64,000 bases of DNA. Source: Tetzosporium hominis (GTDB lineage Bacteria; Bacillota; Bacilli; Bacillales_A; Planococcaceae). Within the stretch, counting starts at the first letter, position 1. Each line of letters begins with the position of its first letter. Of this stretch, positions 29,173 to 37,714 are shown in pieces. Position numbers and translations under genes: made by a program. Under the pieces are notes generated by a model. It saw only the letters and a program-made list of their open reading frames with translations, was not told the DNA's origin and did not search any database. The DNA is taken from positions 124,001 through 188,000 of the forward strand of contig NZ_NOKQ01000187.1 of assembly GCF_002265435.1 (NCBI RefSeq), read 5' to 3'.

Positions 29173-29399
29173 AACTCCCCCTTCCAATAACTCGTATACA
29201 CTACTCCGTCATTTTCCCAGCTAGCAGGATGGGGTAGCAGACGATTGAGTTCATAGTGGGCTTGTGCATCTGAACTTGCCCGAGTAGCATCTGATAAAGT
29301 CGCTGACATTTGCATTAGTAGTGGAATCACTAACGAAATGAAGACGAGTAAACAAGTGAATCCCACCAAAGCTTCCAATGTACTGAATCCTTTATCCAT
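29124..29399 (-). CDS. comGE: ComGE-like minor pseudopilin
   Basis: 91 residues with a prepilin signature KGFSTLEALVGFTCLLVFISLV (in segments); the Glu at +5 of the mature protein is conserved. ATG at 29399 overlaps comGD stop. Assignment to GE is from order in the operon. Confidence 0.75.
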   Translation of the reverse strand: MDKGFSTLEALVGFTCLLVFISLVIPLLMQMSATLSDATRASSDAQAHYELNRLLPHPASWENDGVVYTSYWKGELWCVARGPDEISCISK

Positions 29400-29832
29400 C
29401 AAAACGGACTCGTCCTTTTCCTATATATAGCGTTAACGTGATTTTTCCTGAAGTTGTAGTAAAGTAACAAGTTCCAAAATTCACTACATTTCCAGTTGAT
29501 GAGTACTCGATTGTCTTTAAATAAGAGCTTGATAAAAACTGAACTGTCTCCGGAAACAAGACCGTTTTTATCGTTTTGAATTGCGCGGTCATCGTATATT
29601 TTGATTCCGCATAGAAAAAACGGATTACTACTGGCGTATGAAGTTCAAGAGCTATTGCTTGAGCAGCAAGCAAGTCTTGTTCTAGTAATAAGAAGAACTG
29701 AGCCTCTTCAAGTTTGATAGACTGACGATATGCAATGGAATTTGCGATGACTATACTCGATGTTAGAAGTGCTAGAATTAACAGAACTTCAATTAATGTA
29801 AAACCCGTCTCCCCCTTAGTCTTCTTTGACAC
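29392..29832 (-). CDS. comGD: ComGD-like pseudopilin
   Basis: 146 residues. Clear prepilin peptidase site TGFTLIEVLLILALL. Starts at a GTG that overlaps the end of comGC by 17 nt, with GGAG upstream. Minor pseudopilin of the competence pilus. Confidence 0.85.
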   Translation of the reverse strand: MSKKTKGETGFTLIEVLLILALLTSSIVIANSIAYRQSIKLEEAQFFLLLEQDLLAAQAIALELHTPVVIRFFYAESKYTMTAQFKTIKTVLFPETVQFLSSSYLKTIEYSSTGNVVNFGTCYFTTTSGKITLTLYIGKGRVRFDG

Positions 29833-30127
29833 CGATGACTCCAGCCACTATATCAAGTTCTGTTCCATCAGGACAGACTAGATTGGAATCTTTTACGAAT
29901 CCTTCAGACACTAGATCAGCAAGCTCCGGTTTTTTCTTAAATTCTAGTTTATAGGCTTCTACTTGTGACGTCAGCATGGTTTTATATGCTTCACACCCTT
30001 TTGAGTCGATAGTAGCCGTATGACGAGCAATATTTGGGATTGTAACTAATAATAATACTGAGATGATCAACAACACGACCATCATTTCCACTAAAGTAAA
30101 CCCCTTATTCGATAACCATTTTTTCAT
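29816..30127 (-). CDS. comGC: Major competence pseudopilin ComGC
   Basis: 103 residues. Prepilin motif KGFTLVEMMVVLLIISVLLLVTIPNI with positively charged leader, then Cys45 and Cys85, which can form the intramolecular disulfide known from ComGC. Builds the DNA-uptake pilus. Confidence 0.95.
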   Translation of the reverse strand: MKKWLSNKGFTLVEMMVVLLIISVLLLVTIPNIARHTATIDSKGCEAYKTMLTSQVEAYKLEFKKKPELADLVSEGFVKDSNLVCPDGTELDIVAGVIGVKED

Positions 30128-30139
30128 TATTTATTCCTC

Positions 30140-31132
30140 CTATAGTGAGATGAGATTATACATGGGCAGCATGAGAGATAGATACGCACTGATCACCATG
30201 GCACCAATGATTAAAAACAATACAGGCTGCGCCACTCCGACAAGCGCTACACTTCGTTTTTGCAGCCGTTCAATCGTAAATTCTTGATAAAGCCCTAACT
30301 CTTTAGCTACATAGCCATGAATTTCTCCATGCTCCGCATAACGAATCAAACTTTGTGGGACCCAGCCGCTTAGTCTAAGTGATTGGGAGAAGCTCTCTCC
30401 TCGTTCTAAATGCATGAGAATACTACGGCAGGCAAAGTGGACAGTCCTTGCGCGAGAACTTTGCAAATAAGACAGAGACTGAGATAGTGTGAAACCACTA
30501 TCGAGTAACAGGCTGAGTTCACGGGAGATCCGGTATGCTGCACCAGCATTTTGCAGCTGAGCGACTACGGGATACCCTCTCATATAAAAAAACCACCGAT
30601 TCGATTTTGATTTCATCACAAAGACCACTCCTAAGCCAAGGACTGCTGTCCCTACACCGAGTGCCAATACTATATAAAAGGGCAAAGAAAAAATAAACGT
30701 CACTTTCCCTACAGCTTGAGGATTGGCTCGTTCTAGAACTGGTAGAAAAATCGGCAGGAAATAGATGCGAAAAGTAATGAACAGCACTGACATAAAAAGT
30801 AGTAATCCTAACGGATAACTCAGTGACTTGATTACTTCTTTCCGAAATTGTTGTTGTTTTCTCATTTGCACACTTATATGCTCCAGAACTTTTGACAGCT
30901 GGCCATGAACCCCTGCAAACTGAATTGACTCTACGATTACCGCACTAAACCGTAAGTAACGGAATATCTCATCGATCTCATGACCTTCTTCAAACAAGTC
31001 ATTCATGTGCTCTAGTTGGATGGCATCGCAATAAAACGGACCTAAGATTCGAATGGAGTCCGTCGCAGAAATTCCTTCAGCCATTGATATTACAAGTTTT
31101 TCGAGGAACTCGGGCTGCTCATTCTTCTTCAT
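30140..31132 (-). CDS. comGB: Competence pilus membrane platform protein ComGB
   Basis: 330 residues of the GspF/PilC family, with two GspF domains and three membrane segments (SYPLGLLLFMSVLFITFRIYF; IVLALGVGTAVLGLGVVFV; PVLFLIIGAMVISAYLSLML). Start overlaps comGA stop by 4 nt (ATGA). Confidence 0.95.
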   Translation of the reverse strand: MKKNEQPEFLEKLVISMAEGISATDSIRILGPFYCDAIQLEHMNDLFEEGHEIDEIFRYLRFSAVIVESIQFAGVHGQLSKVLEHISVQMRKQQQFRKEVIKSLSYPLGLLLFMSVLFITFRIYFLPIFLPVLERANPQAVGKVTFIFSLPFYIVLALGVGTAVLGLGVVFVMKSKSNRWFFYMRGYPVVAQLQNAGAAYRISRELSLLLDSGFTLSQSLSYLQSSRARTVHFACRSILMHLERGESFSQSLRLSGWVPQSLIRYAEHGEIHGYVAKELGLYQEFTIERLQKRSVALVGVAQPVLFLIIGAMVISAYLSLMLPMYNLISL

Positions 31133-32121
31133 CCTCGTATTGCTCGTTCGATTTGGTAGGCAAGCGTCAGGTCTTTTGGAAGAAACAACTTATTACCACT
31201 AGCCAAATCGCTTAAAAGCTCGCTGATCGTTTCAGATTCGACGATTTCATAGATAGCTCCTAATGACGGAGCATGCCCTTTTCGGACGAGTAGGCGTTGT
31301 GAGATATAGGCTTTTGAAACTTGGTCGATCTCATCTGCAGAAACCCCGAGGTCCAGCAAACGATAAATGGCACCTATCGCATCTTTTGCGTGAATTGTTG
31401 AAATCACAAGATGGCCTGTTAGTGCGGCCTCCACTGCAATCTTTGCAGTTTCTTGGTCACGAATTTCGCCAATTAAAATGACATCAGGTGAATGACGTAA
31501 AATCGCCCTTAATCCTGTAGCATAAGAAAGACCTGCTACTTCATTGACTTGAACTTGTAGAAGGCAGTCTTGACTGATCTCTACAGGATCTTCAAGAGAG
31601 ATGACATGCCTAGCGAGTTCCTGAGAACAGTATTTCGTAAGAGCATACATCGTAGTGGATTTTCCCGAGCCGGTGGGACCCACGAGAAGAAGAAGCCCTT
31701 GTCTAGATGCGGCAAGTTCACGCAACTTCGCTGCCTGGTCAATCCGTAAACTAATTTCATCTAGTGGAACAACTAGATTGGGCTTTGCAATACGAAGAAC
31801 AACACTTTCTCTTTTTGAGACGGAAATTAAAGTCGAGACGCGGAAATGATAAGTCTCTGTTTGGATGGGTAAATGGAAGGCGCCACTCTGTGGGTTGCGC
31901 TTATTGGTTATATCAAGTGAAGATAAATACTTGAAGTAAGTGATCATGCGATCACCAAATGCATGGGGTATGGAACCAGCATCAAACATCTGTTGCTGTC
32001 TCCTAAAAAAGACTTGATATTCTTTATCATGTGGAACTAGATGAACGTCAGATGCTTCAAAAACAATAGCTTTTTCAAGAAGCTCCCTACTTCTTTGTTC
32101 AATTGGATTCGATGTGTTCAC
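31129..32121 (-). CDS. comGA: Competence ATPase ComGA
   Basis: 330-residue GspE/PilB ATPase. Walker A LVGPTGSGKSTTMYAL, Asp box SLEDPVE, Walker B SPDVILIGEIRDQETAKIA, His box TGHLVISTIHA. Powers competence-pilus assembly. Start is GTG at 32121 with AAGGAG 6 nt upstream. First gene of comGA-GG. Confidence 0.96.
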   Translation of the reverse strand: MNTSNPIEQRSRELLEKAIVFEASDVHLVPHDKEYQVFFRRQQQMFDAGSIPHAFGDRMITYFKYLSSLDITNKRNPQSGAFHLPIQTETYHFRVSTLISVSKRESVVLRIAKPNLVVPLDEISLRIDQAAKLRELAASRQGLLLLVGPTGSGKSTTMYALTKYCSQELARHVISLEDPVEISQDCLLQVQVNEVAGLSYATGLRAILRHSPDVILIGEIRDQETAKIAVEAALTGHLVISTIHAKDAIGAIYRLLDLGVSADEIDQVSKAYISQRLLVRKGHAPSLGAIYEIVESETISELLSDLASGNKLFLPKDLTLAYQIERAIRG

Positions 32122-32140
32122 GGTCAACTCCTTTCTCCAG

Positions 32141-32202
32141 TACATTCTGTCATCGCCAAACAGAATGTATCTTCAGTATACCGGACAACATCGCTTTGTC
32201 TA
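32141..32202 (-). promoter_or_regulatory. comGA promoter with 5'-terminal hairpin
   Basis: Minus-strand TAGACA (32197-32202), 16-bp spacer, TATACT (32175-32180). About 6 bp after the -10 begins a perfect 10-bp inverted repeat TACATTCTGT / ACAGAATGTA (32141-32150, 32160-32169). Transcripts would start in or next to the hairpin, just before the GGAGAAAGGAG ribosome-binding site. No exact ComK box pair (AAAA-N5-TTTT) was found. Confidence 0.55.
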
Positions 32203-32288
32203 GCATTATTTCAGAATTATCAGAATTTTAATAAGCTGCTAGAAGATGTGACAACATCTTGTCATTGTCAAAACGAGGATAGATTCTG

Positions 32289-32318
32289 TTTACATTCGTT
32301 TGCTACATACATTATAAT
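32289..32318 (+). promoter_or_regulatory. Promoter of DUF2626 gene
   Basis: TTTACA (32289-32294), 18-bp spacer, TATAAT (32313-32318), 44 bp before the start codon. Confidence 0.6.
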
Positions 32319-32361
32319 AAGAGTGTGATTCGTCTGCCGTTAAAAGGAGGGACTCTTAATT

Positions 32362-32607
32362 ATGATGGGCAATATGTATAAAGTAATGGCTTTTTGGACA
32401 GGTATTTTCTCTGTCATGTTTTATCTAGGTGATATGGTACCCGCTTCATTGATCATGTTAGCGAACACCGGTTTATTCCTTCTTCTTGGTTTCTTGAACT
32501 TATCTGAACGTATGTATATGTATATTTTCGGTGCGTACCTGATGTTCTTCTTTGCAGGATTTACGTACTATGCTTCATTTATTCATGTACCAGGAGCAGG
32601 TCACTAA
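32362..32607 (+). CDS. DUF2626 small membrane protein (YqgY-like)
   Basis: 81 residues with about three hydrophobic segments and the conserved tail LSERMYMYIFGAYLMFFFAGFTYY ... VPGAGH typical of DUF2626. AGGAGG lies 11 nt before the ATG. Function unknown. The YqgY name is from memory of gene order and is not certain. Confidence 0.8.
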   Translation: MMGNMYKVMAFWTGIFSVMFYLGDMVPASLIMLANTGLFLLLGFLNLSERMYMYIFGAYLMFFFAGFTYYASFIHVPGAGH

Positions 32608-32612
32608 TCAAG

Positions 32613-32648
32613 AAAAACCAGATTCTCAATTTGAGGATCTGGTTTTTT
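32613..32648 (+). terminator. Terminator after DUF2626 gene
   Basis: Stem AACCAGATTCTC / GAGGATCTGGTT with a 5-nt loop and T run. Confidence 0.88.
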
Positions 32649-32661
32649 GATGTTCTATTGT

Positions 32662-32743
32662 GTGTAGGGGAAGCGTTCCGCGGGCGCGGGCTGAGCCAAG
32701 GTCTCAGCTTCCGCTTTTAATCCCGCTGGAGTCACCCCTACGC
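32662..32743. repeat. 82-bp dispersed hairpin repeat, copy B
   Basis: 79 of 82 positions identical to copy A (17670-17751), same orientation. Differences are G to T and C to T in the descending arm and A to G in the last arm (CCCCTACGC), which leaves one G-T pair in the outer stem. Lies between two convergent genes. Confidence 0.85.
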
Positions 32744-32804
32744 ACTTTCCATTCCGTTTCATTCAGTTCATTTATGAAACTAGTCAAATTATATTCAAAC
32801 TTCT

Positions 32805-33440
32805 TTAATTAAATCCGTTTAAAAATGGATTGCTGTCCATTTCATCGCCGATTGTAGTCTCAGGACCATGCCCGGAATAGACAATGGTTTCTTCAGGCAA
32901 GTCCAAAAGCTTACGTGTAATCGACTGCATCAAAGTCTGCAAATTTCCACCAGCAAGATCTGTGCGTCCAATACTTCCTTGGAACAAAACGTCTCCGCTC
33001 ACAATGAAACCTTTGTCTTTAAAATAGTAGCTAACGCTTCCTGGAGAGTGACCTGGTGTCTCTAAAACTTCAAACGTGAATCCTTCCAATGTGAAGGTCC
33101 CTTCTGCAAGTTCTGTAACTTGTACATCCACTTGAATGTCAGGGAGCTCTGCATACTTACCTGAGCCGTTTAACATAGGATCCTGCAGCCATCTGAATTC
33201 TGCCTTGTGCAAGTAGACCGGTAAGTTGTATCGGTCTACTAGTGCTTGCAATGCTCCAATATGATCAAAATGGGCATGTGTTAAGAAAATTGCTATAGGC
33301 TTCACTGCTGACTGCTCAAGTGCTTGAATAATTTTAGAAGAATCATCACTTGGATCTATGATAATCGCTTGTTGCCCAGAGCGAATGATGTAGCAGTTCG
33401 TTTGAATCGGACCTAATGGTAATCTGCGTATTGTTGTCAT
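32805..33440 (-). CDS. yqgX: MBL-fold metallohydrolase (YqgX-like)
   Basis: 211 residues, the same length as B. subtilis YqgX. Metallo-beta-lactamase motif THAHFDHIGALQAL, then ETPGHSPGSVSYYF, SGDVLF and a C-terminal SGHGPET, the glyoxalase-II-like metal set. Probably a hydroxyacylglutathione-hydrolase-like or bacillithiol-linked hydrolase; substrate unknown. ATG at 33440 has GAGGTG upstream. Confidence 0.92.
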   Translation of the reverse strand: MTTIRRLPLGPIQTNCYIIRSGQQAIIIDPSDDSSKIIQALEQSAVKPIAIFLTHAHFDHIGALQALVDRYNLPVYLHKAEFRWLQDPMLNGSGKYAELPDIQVDVQVTELAEGTFTLEGFTFEVLETPGHSPGSVSYYFKDKGFIVSGDVLFQGSIGRTDLAGGNLQTLMQSITRKLLDLPEETIVYSGHGPETTIGDEMDSNPFLNGFN

Positions 33441-33498
33441 TTCTTTCACCTCTTCTGTTAGTGTAACGCAACGTTCAAACAAATGTCATGAATCCTAC

Positions 33499-33527
33499 TC
33501 GACAAATGTTCAAGAACAACGTAAAAT
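33499..33527 (+). promoter_or_regulatory. Promoter of yqgW-like gene
   Basis: TCGACA (33499-33504), 17-bp spacer, TAAAAT (33522-33527). A CGACAT / ATGTCG stem lies just before the ribosome-binding site. Confidence 0.55.
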
Positions 33528-33584
33528 AAAAGAGAAATATTTGTTTACGACATTCATTTTCTGATGTCGAAAGGAGTGTCATCT

Positions 33585-33761
33585 ATGAACTTATTAATCG
33601 TTATTTTTGGTTTGGTAACACTTTTAGCAGTAGTAGGAACTTACCAAGCGTTCAAAGAAAGAAATTTCTTAGCTGTGTTCTTCAATGTTGCAACTGCACT
33701 AGTGTTCGGATTTTTCTCAGTGGCTACGGTTATTACTCAAGGATATCCGCCAGTAAACTAA
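33585..33761 (+). CDS. yqgW: DUF2759 small membrane protein (YqgW-like)
   Basis: 58 residues with two membrane segments (LLIVIFGLVTLLAVVGTY; LAVFFNVATALVFGFFSVATVI) around a short basic loop KERN. ATG at 33585 has AAAGGAG 8 nt upstream; a longer reading from 33564 has none. Function unknown. Confidence 0.8.
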   Translation: MNLLIVIFGLVTLLAVVGTYQAFKERNFLAVFFNVATALVFGFFSVATVITQGYPPVN

Positions 33762-33777
33762 TCCATTCGTATCAGAA

Positions 33778-33806
33778 AGAGACTTCCTTCGTGGAAGTCT
33801 TTTTTT
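33778..33806 (+). terminator. Terminator after yqgW-like gene
   Basis: Stem AGACTTCC / GGAAGTCT followed by a run of T. Confidence 0.88.
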
Positions 33807-33810
33807 GTAC

Positions 33811-33846
33811 AAAAAAATCCCTTCGCTGTGATAGCCGAAGGAATTT
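33811..33846 (-). terminator. ltaS terminator
   Basis: Minus-strand stem CCTTCGGCT / AGCGAAGG-like followed by GATTTTTTT. Abuts the terminator of the converging gene. Confidence 0.75.
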
Positions 33847-33849
33847 TGT

Positions 33850-35745
33850 TTATTCGTTTGTAGTTCCTTCTTCAATAAGCAGCTGACCCGTTTCTCGGTT
33901 ATAGAAACGAAGTAAATCGCCGTTAATCAACTGATCCGAATAGCTCAACTCCTGATTCGCAGCATCTGCATCTTCTTGACAGTTAGCCATTTCAATTTCT
34001 ACACCTGTCTTAGCGTCATAACATGTGTTTTTCGTGAAAACAAAATCCTCTGTTACGAAACCACCGTCACGGAACACCACTTTTTGTTCGCGGTCTTCTG
34101 CAAATAAATCGGTACCTAATTGAATATCTTTTGAAGTTTCAATGCCCGCCATATGAAGAATCGTAGGTCGTAAATCAATTTGTCCTGCAATATCTGTGCG
34201 TTCCCCGCCGAGTCCACTATCTGGAATGTGAATGAATAGAGGCACTTCTTGAAGTCCTTGAGACACATACGGTGTCACTTCTTCGCCAAGATATTGAGAC
34301 ATCGCTTTATTATGGTTTTCTGAAATACCATAATGATCCCCGTACATAATAATAATGGAATCTTCATAAAGTCCTTCTGCTTTCAGTTGATCAAATAGCA
34401 CTCGAAGAGATTCATCCATGTAACGAACTGTTTGGAAATAACGGTTCAATGTACCAGAATTTGAATCGTATTCTGGAATCATCTTGTCTTCTTCATCTAA
34501 AGTGAATGGATAGTGATTCGTTAATGTGATCATCCGTGTATAGAAAGGCTGCGGAATATCTTTCATCAACTGAACAGATTGTTCAAAGAACGGAATATCT
34601 TTCAATCCCCAGTTAACAGCTTGGCCTTCTTCTACAGTATAACTTTCGATATCAAAGAACTTTTCTACATTTAAAGATTTGTACATCATGTCTCGGTTCC
34701 AAAAGCTCTTATTGTTGGCATGCATTACAGATGTATGGTAGCCATTTTCTCCTAAGCGTTCAGAAAGAGAATTATACGTATTTCCACCATGAGTAAAGAA
34801 TACCGCTCCTCCACCGAGTGGATACAATGAGTTTTCTACAATAAACTCTGAATCGGATGTTTTCCCGAGACCTGTTTGATGATAGAAATTAGAGAAATAC
34901 ATCGTATCTTTGTCTTGAGTTAATTCATTTAAGAAAGGTGTAATAACTTCACCATTCATGTCTTCATTAATTACGAAGTTTTGTAGCGATTCCATGGAAA
35001 CCACGATAATGTTTTTATCCTTGGCAATCCCTTCTAGAGGTGATTGGTTTTCCACGTGGTTAGCACGAACATAGTTGTTTACTTCAACTAGTTCACTGCC
35101 ATCGGCAAATGCGCGTTGTGCTTGTGATTTAGATTGAACATAAGCGTCATAAATATGGTAGTTATATGTTCCAATATTTTTAACTAGCATTTCACGGTCA
35201 AAACTGCGTGTAAGAAGTTGCGGTCTTTCAATTTCAGCAAGACCTAAGTTCAAGAAAAAAATGGCTGACGCAAACACGTAATATGCTTTACGGTGAATCT
35301 TCTTTGCTTGCTGTTCAACAGGTTGTTTCGCAATTTTACGAGCTAAGATGAATAGCAAGATCACATCGGCAAAATAGAAGATGTCAGTGAAGTAAATGCT
35401 TGAAAAAGCCGATCCACCTAAATCTCCAAAGTTGCTTGTTTGGAATAATACAGGTAATGTGATGAAATCCGTAAAGAAGCGATAGAACACAACGTTTGCA
35501 TACAAAACAATCGAAAGAATAGTAGCTCCCGTTAAAATAAAGCGTCTTTGCGTCTTTTCTTTAGAAAAGAATAAAGAGATTCCGAAGAAAAGCAAAATGA
35601 AGCTTAACGGATTGATTAATAAGATGATATGCTGCATGATGTTTTCTAGTTTCAGGTCAAAACTTATATGATAAACAACAAATGTTTTTAACCATGTCAA
35701 TACTATTGCAGCAAATAGTAAAGAATGTGCGGACCATTTTTTCAT
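33850..35745 (-). CDS. ltaS: Lipoteichoic acid synthase LtaS-type
   Basis: 631 residues. Five N-terminal membrane segments (to about residue 170), then an extracellular sulfatase-like domain with the catalytic threonine in GLGKTSDSEF, the metal-binding ESLQNF, TLTNHYPF and MYGDHYGIS motifs. It polymerises glycerol phosphate from phosphatidylglycerol onto a glycolipid anchor. The C-terminal 60 residues are acidic. B. subtilis YqgS sits at the same place. Start has GGAGGGG just upstream. Confidence 0.93.
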   Translation of the reverse strand: MKKWSAHSLLFAAIVLTWLKTFVVYHISFDLKLENIMQHIILLINPLSFILLFFGISLFFSKEKTQRRFILTGATILSIVLYANVVFYRFFTDFITLPVLFQTSNFGDLGGSAFSSIYFTDIFYFADVILLFILARKIAKQPVEQQAKKIHRKAYYVFASAIFFLNLGLAEIERPQLLTRSFDREMLVKNIGTYNYHIYDAYVQSKSQAQRAFADGSELVEVNNYVRANHVENQSPLEGIAKDKNIIVVSMESLQNFVINEDMNGEVITPFLNELTQDKDTMYFSNFYHQTGLGKTSDSEFIVENSLYPLGGGAVFFTHGGNTYNSLSERLGENGYHTSVMHANNKSFWNRDMMYKSLNVEKFFDIESYTVEEGQAVNWGLKDIPFFEQSVQLMKDIPQPFYTRMITLTNHYPFTLDEEDKMIPEYDSNSGTLNRYFQTVRYMDESLRVLFDQLKAEGLYEDSIIIMYGDHYGISENHNKAMSQYLGEEVTPYVSQGLQEVPLFIHIPDSGLGGERTDIAGQIDLRPTILHMAGIETSKDIQLGTDLFAEDREQKVVFRDGGFVTEDFVFTKNTCYDAKTGVEIEMANCQEDADAANQELSYSDQLINGDLLRFYNRETGQLLIEEGTTNE

Positions 35746-35908
35746 GGTCTACCCCTCCTTTAAATAAGTGAACAAATTTAATAAAGTTCATAAAATCTAT
35801 AGATAACATAAACATAATACCCTCTATTAGACGGAATTATGCTTGATAAGTTTCATTTTTTATAAATTCACGCCAAAAGACTTACTAAATTGTAAAGCCA
35901 TCGTGAAT

Positions 35909-36100
35909 TTAGCTCTGTTCTGAGCGACGTTTTCTAACAAGTACTTTAGCTTTTAAGTAGTCTTCAGTAGCAAGCAAGCCTGATTGATGTAACTCATCTA
36001 ACTCAAATTCCATAAGATCACAATCGGATTTGATATCTTTCGTATAGACATAAGTACCAAACTTCTTTAAAAGTTGCTGTACATCATAAAAACTATTCAT
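35909..36100 (-). CDS. yqgQ: YqgQ family small protein (DUF910)
   Basis: 63 residues, helical, charged, beginning MNSFYDVQQLLKKFGTYVYT and containing DLMEFELDELHQSGLL, typical of YqgQ. It follows fthC by 6 nt. Function unknown; YqgQ has been crystallised as a three-helix bundle (from memory). No structures are apparent in 35746-35908 apart from AT-rich sequence. Confidence 0.85.
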   Translation of the reverse strand: MNSFYDVQQLLKKFGTYVYTKDIKSDCDLMEFELDELHQSGLLATEDYLKAKVLVRKRRSEQS

Positions 36101-36106
36101 GCTTTG

Positions 36107-36670
36107 TTATTCCCCACTCTTTATAATGTTCTGTTCTGTAATCAAATACTGGACAGCTACATCGTGTTGTTCAATAGGCAGTTGTTCTTCCAGTTGAAGG
36201 CTGGCTAGTAGAGAACAAGTCACACCTGAATAATCTTCTAAATAGCGGTCATAAAAACCGCCTCCAAAACCGATACGATACCCACTGAAAGTAAATACAA
36301 CACCCGGAACAATGATGCAGTCTATTTCTGATTTAGCCACAGATTCACAACTTGATACTTTAGGTTCTAGAATCCCTTTATAACCTGGCTCAATATCAGA
36401 CCAAGAGTTTATTTTATAAAATTGCATTTGCTTTGTTGACCCATCACTTTTTGGAACACAAACGGTCTTTTCTTGTTGCCAAAAATGTTTTATAAGTAGT
36501 GAAGTGTCGACTTCAGGAAATCGGGAAAGTGTCACGGCAATCGTCTTGAATGGATGGCTATCTAGAAATTTCACAGCGTTCGTAACTATCTGCTTACTTA
36601 GTTCTCGGTGCTCCTGCTCTCCTAAATCGTTCATCTGGTTCAAAACCGCATTTCTCAATTCACGTTTCAT
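36107..36670 (-). CDS. fthC: 5-formyltetrahydrofolate cyclo-ligase
   Basis: 187 residues. Ends with the FthC signature IIVPGVVFTFSGYRIGFGGGFYDRYL; N-terminal KRELRNAVLNQM and central CVPKSDGSTKQMQFYKI. Uses ATP to convert 5-formyl-THF to 5,10-methenyl-THF. ATG at 36670 has GAGGAG 8 nt upstream; the nine-codon longer version does not. Corresponds to B. subtilis YqgN. Confidence 0.92.
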   Translation of the reverse strand: MKRELRNAVLNQMNDLGEQEHRELSKQIVTNAVKFLDSHPFKTIAVTLSRFPEVDTSLLIKHFWQQEKTVCVPKSDGSTKQMQFYKINSWSDIEPGYKGILEPKVSSCESVAKSEIDCIIVPGVVFTFSGYRIGFGGGFYDRYLEDYSGVTCSLLASLQLEEQLPIEQHDVAVQYLITEQNIIKSGE

Positions 36671-36743
36671 CTCACTCGCTCCTCTCACGAAGAACACCCA
36701 TCTGAGAATTCAGATGAGTGGCCCGGGTTCAACTGTTTTTAAG

Positions 36744-36776
36744 AAAAAAACCAAAATCCGAGCGGGGATTTTGGTT
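36744..36776 (-). terminator. rpmG terminator
   Basis: Perfect 11-bp stem AACCAAAATCC / GGATTTTGGTT, 6-nt loop, T run on the minus strand. Confidence 0.88.
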
Positions 36777-36785
36777 GATCAGTTA

Positions 36786-36935
36786 TTATTTCGTTTCACG
36801 GTGAAGAGTCATTTTCTTTTCACGAGAGCAATATTTTTTAAGCTCCAAACGCTCTGGATTGTTACGTTTGTTCTTTTTAGAAATATAGTTACGCTCTCCA
36901 CAATCTGTGCATGCAAGAGTAATATTAACGCGCAT
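36786..36935 (-). CDS. rpmG: 50S ribosomal protein L33
   Basis: 49 residues translated directly from the minus strand: starts [18 protein letters not shown] and ends MTLHRETK. Cys9, Cys12 and Cys36 remain, so it is close to the zinc-binding form but shows three cysteines rather than four. A GGGAGGG ribosome-binding site precedes the ATG. Confidence 0.95.
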   Translation of the reverse strand: MRVNITLACTDCGERNYISKKNKRNNPERLELKKYCSREKKMTLHRETK

Positions 36936-36999
36936 TGTAGTCCCTCCCACTATATAAGGATGTTTAAAATCATTTTGAGCTGATTTATACGACTTTCCT

Positions 37000-37020
37000 A
37001 TTATATCATACTGACTAAAA
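37000..37020 (-). promoter_or_regulatory. Extended -10 promoter of rpmG
   Basis: Minus-strand TGA-TATAAT (TATAAT at 37000-37005). The -35 is poor. Confidence 0.5.
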
Positions 37021-37045
37021 AAATCTAGTCATTTCTCAAAAAGAT

Positions 37046-37702
37046 TTAGTTCAAGTCTACATGTTTTCCATTACGCAAGTATAATAATTGCTCTGCCATA
37101 TTTGTTGCATGGTCTGCTGAACGCTCTAAATAGCGACAGATAAATGCTAACTGAGTAATTTGTGGTAGTTGTTCAGGTTGCTCAACTCCCGATCCAAGTA
37201 AATCACGTATCAACTGACCGTACATCGTATCGATTTCATCATCGAGTTTCGCAATATGTTGCGCTTGTTCTACATCTTCCGCCACAAATGCATCCAAAGT
37301 TAAACGTAAAATGGATACGACTTTGTCTTTCATTTGCTGAATCATCGGCAACTGCTTTAAATGCTGCTGTGAGCCGATGCGTTCTGTCTCTTTTGCAATA
37401 TTTACTGCGTAATCTCCAACGCGCTCCATATCTCCAGCAATCTTCACTAGAACCATTAAACGACGCAAATCTGTAGCAACTGGCTGTTGGCGAGCGATTG
37501 TCAGTATTACTGCATCGTTAATTTCTTCTTCAAGCTTATTGATTTCCACATCTTTTTCTTTGATTTCGTTAGCTAATGTAACATCGTGATCTGCTAAAGC
37601 ATCAACTGAATCACTTAATCGCTGAATCGACAACTGACTCATATGAATCAACTTATCGTGTAAACTTTTTAATTCCTTATCGAACAATTCTCTCATTACC
37701 AC
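37046..37702 (-). CDS. phoU: Phosphate transport system regulator PhoU
   Basis: 218 residues: two PhoU helical repeats with metal-binding E/DXXXD motifs (AGDMERVGDYAVNIA and YLERSADHATNMAEQL). Links the Pst transporter to PhoR signalling and restrains phosphate uptake. The start is a GTG with GGGGG 8 nt upstream; an ATG two codons later is an alternative. Last gene of the pst operon. Confidence 0.95.
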   Translation of the reverse strand: MVMRELFDKELKSLHDKLIHMSQLSIQRLSDSVDALADHDVTLANEIKEKDVEINKLEEEINDAVILTIARQQPVATDLRRLMVLVKIAGDMERVGDYAVNIAKETERIGSQQHLKQLPMIQQMKDKVVSILRLTLDAFVAEDVEQAQHIAKLDDEIDTMYGQLIRDLLGSGVEQPEQLPQITQLAFICRYLERSADHATNMAEQLLYLRNGKHVDLN

Positions 37703-37714
37703 TACAAATCCCCC

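Noticed and set aside
33556-33570. 0A-box-like TGTCGAA before the yqgW-like gene
   Set aside because: A 7-mer expected several times by chance; it is part of a small CGACAT / ATGTCG stem.
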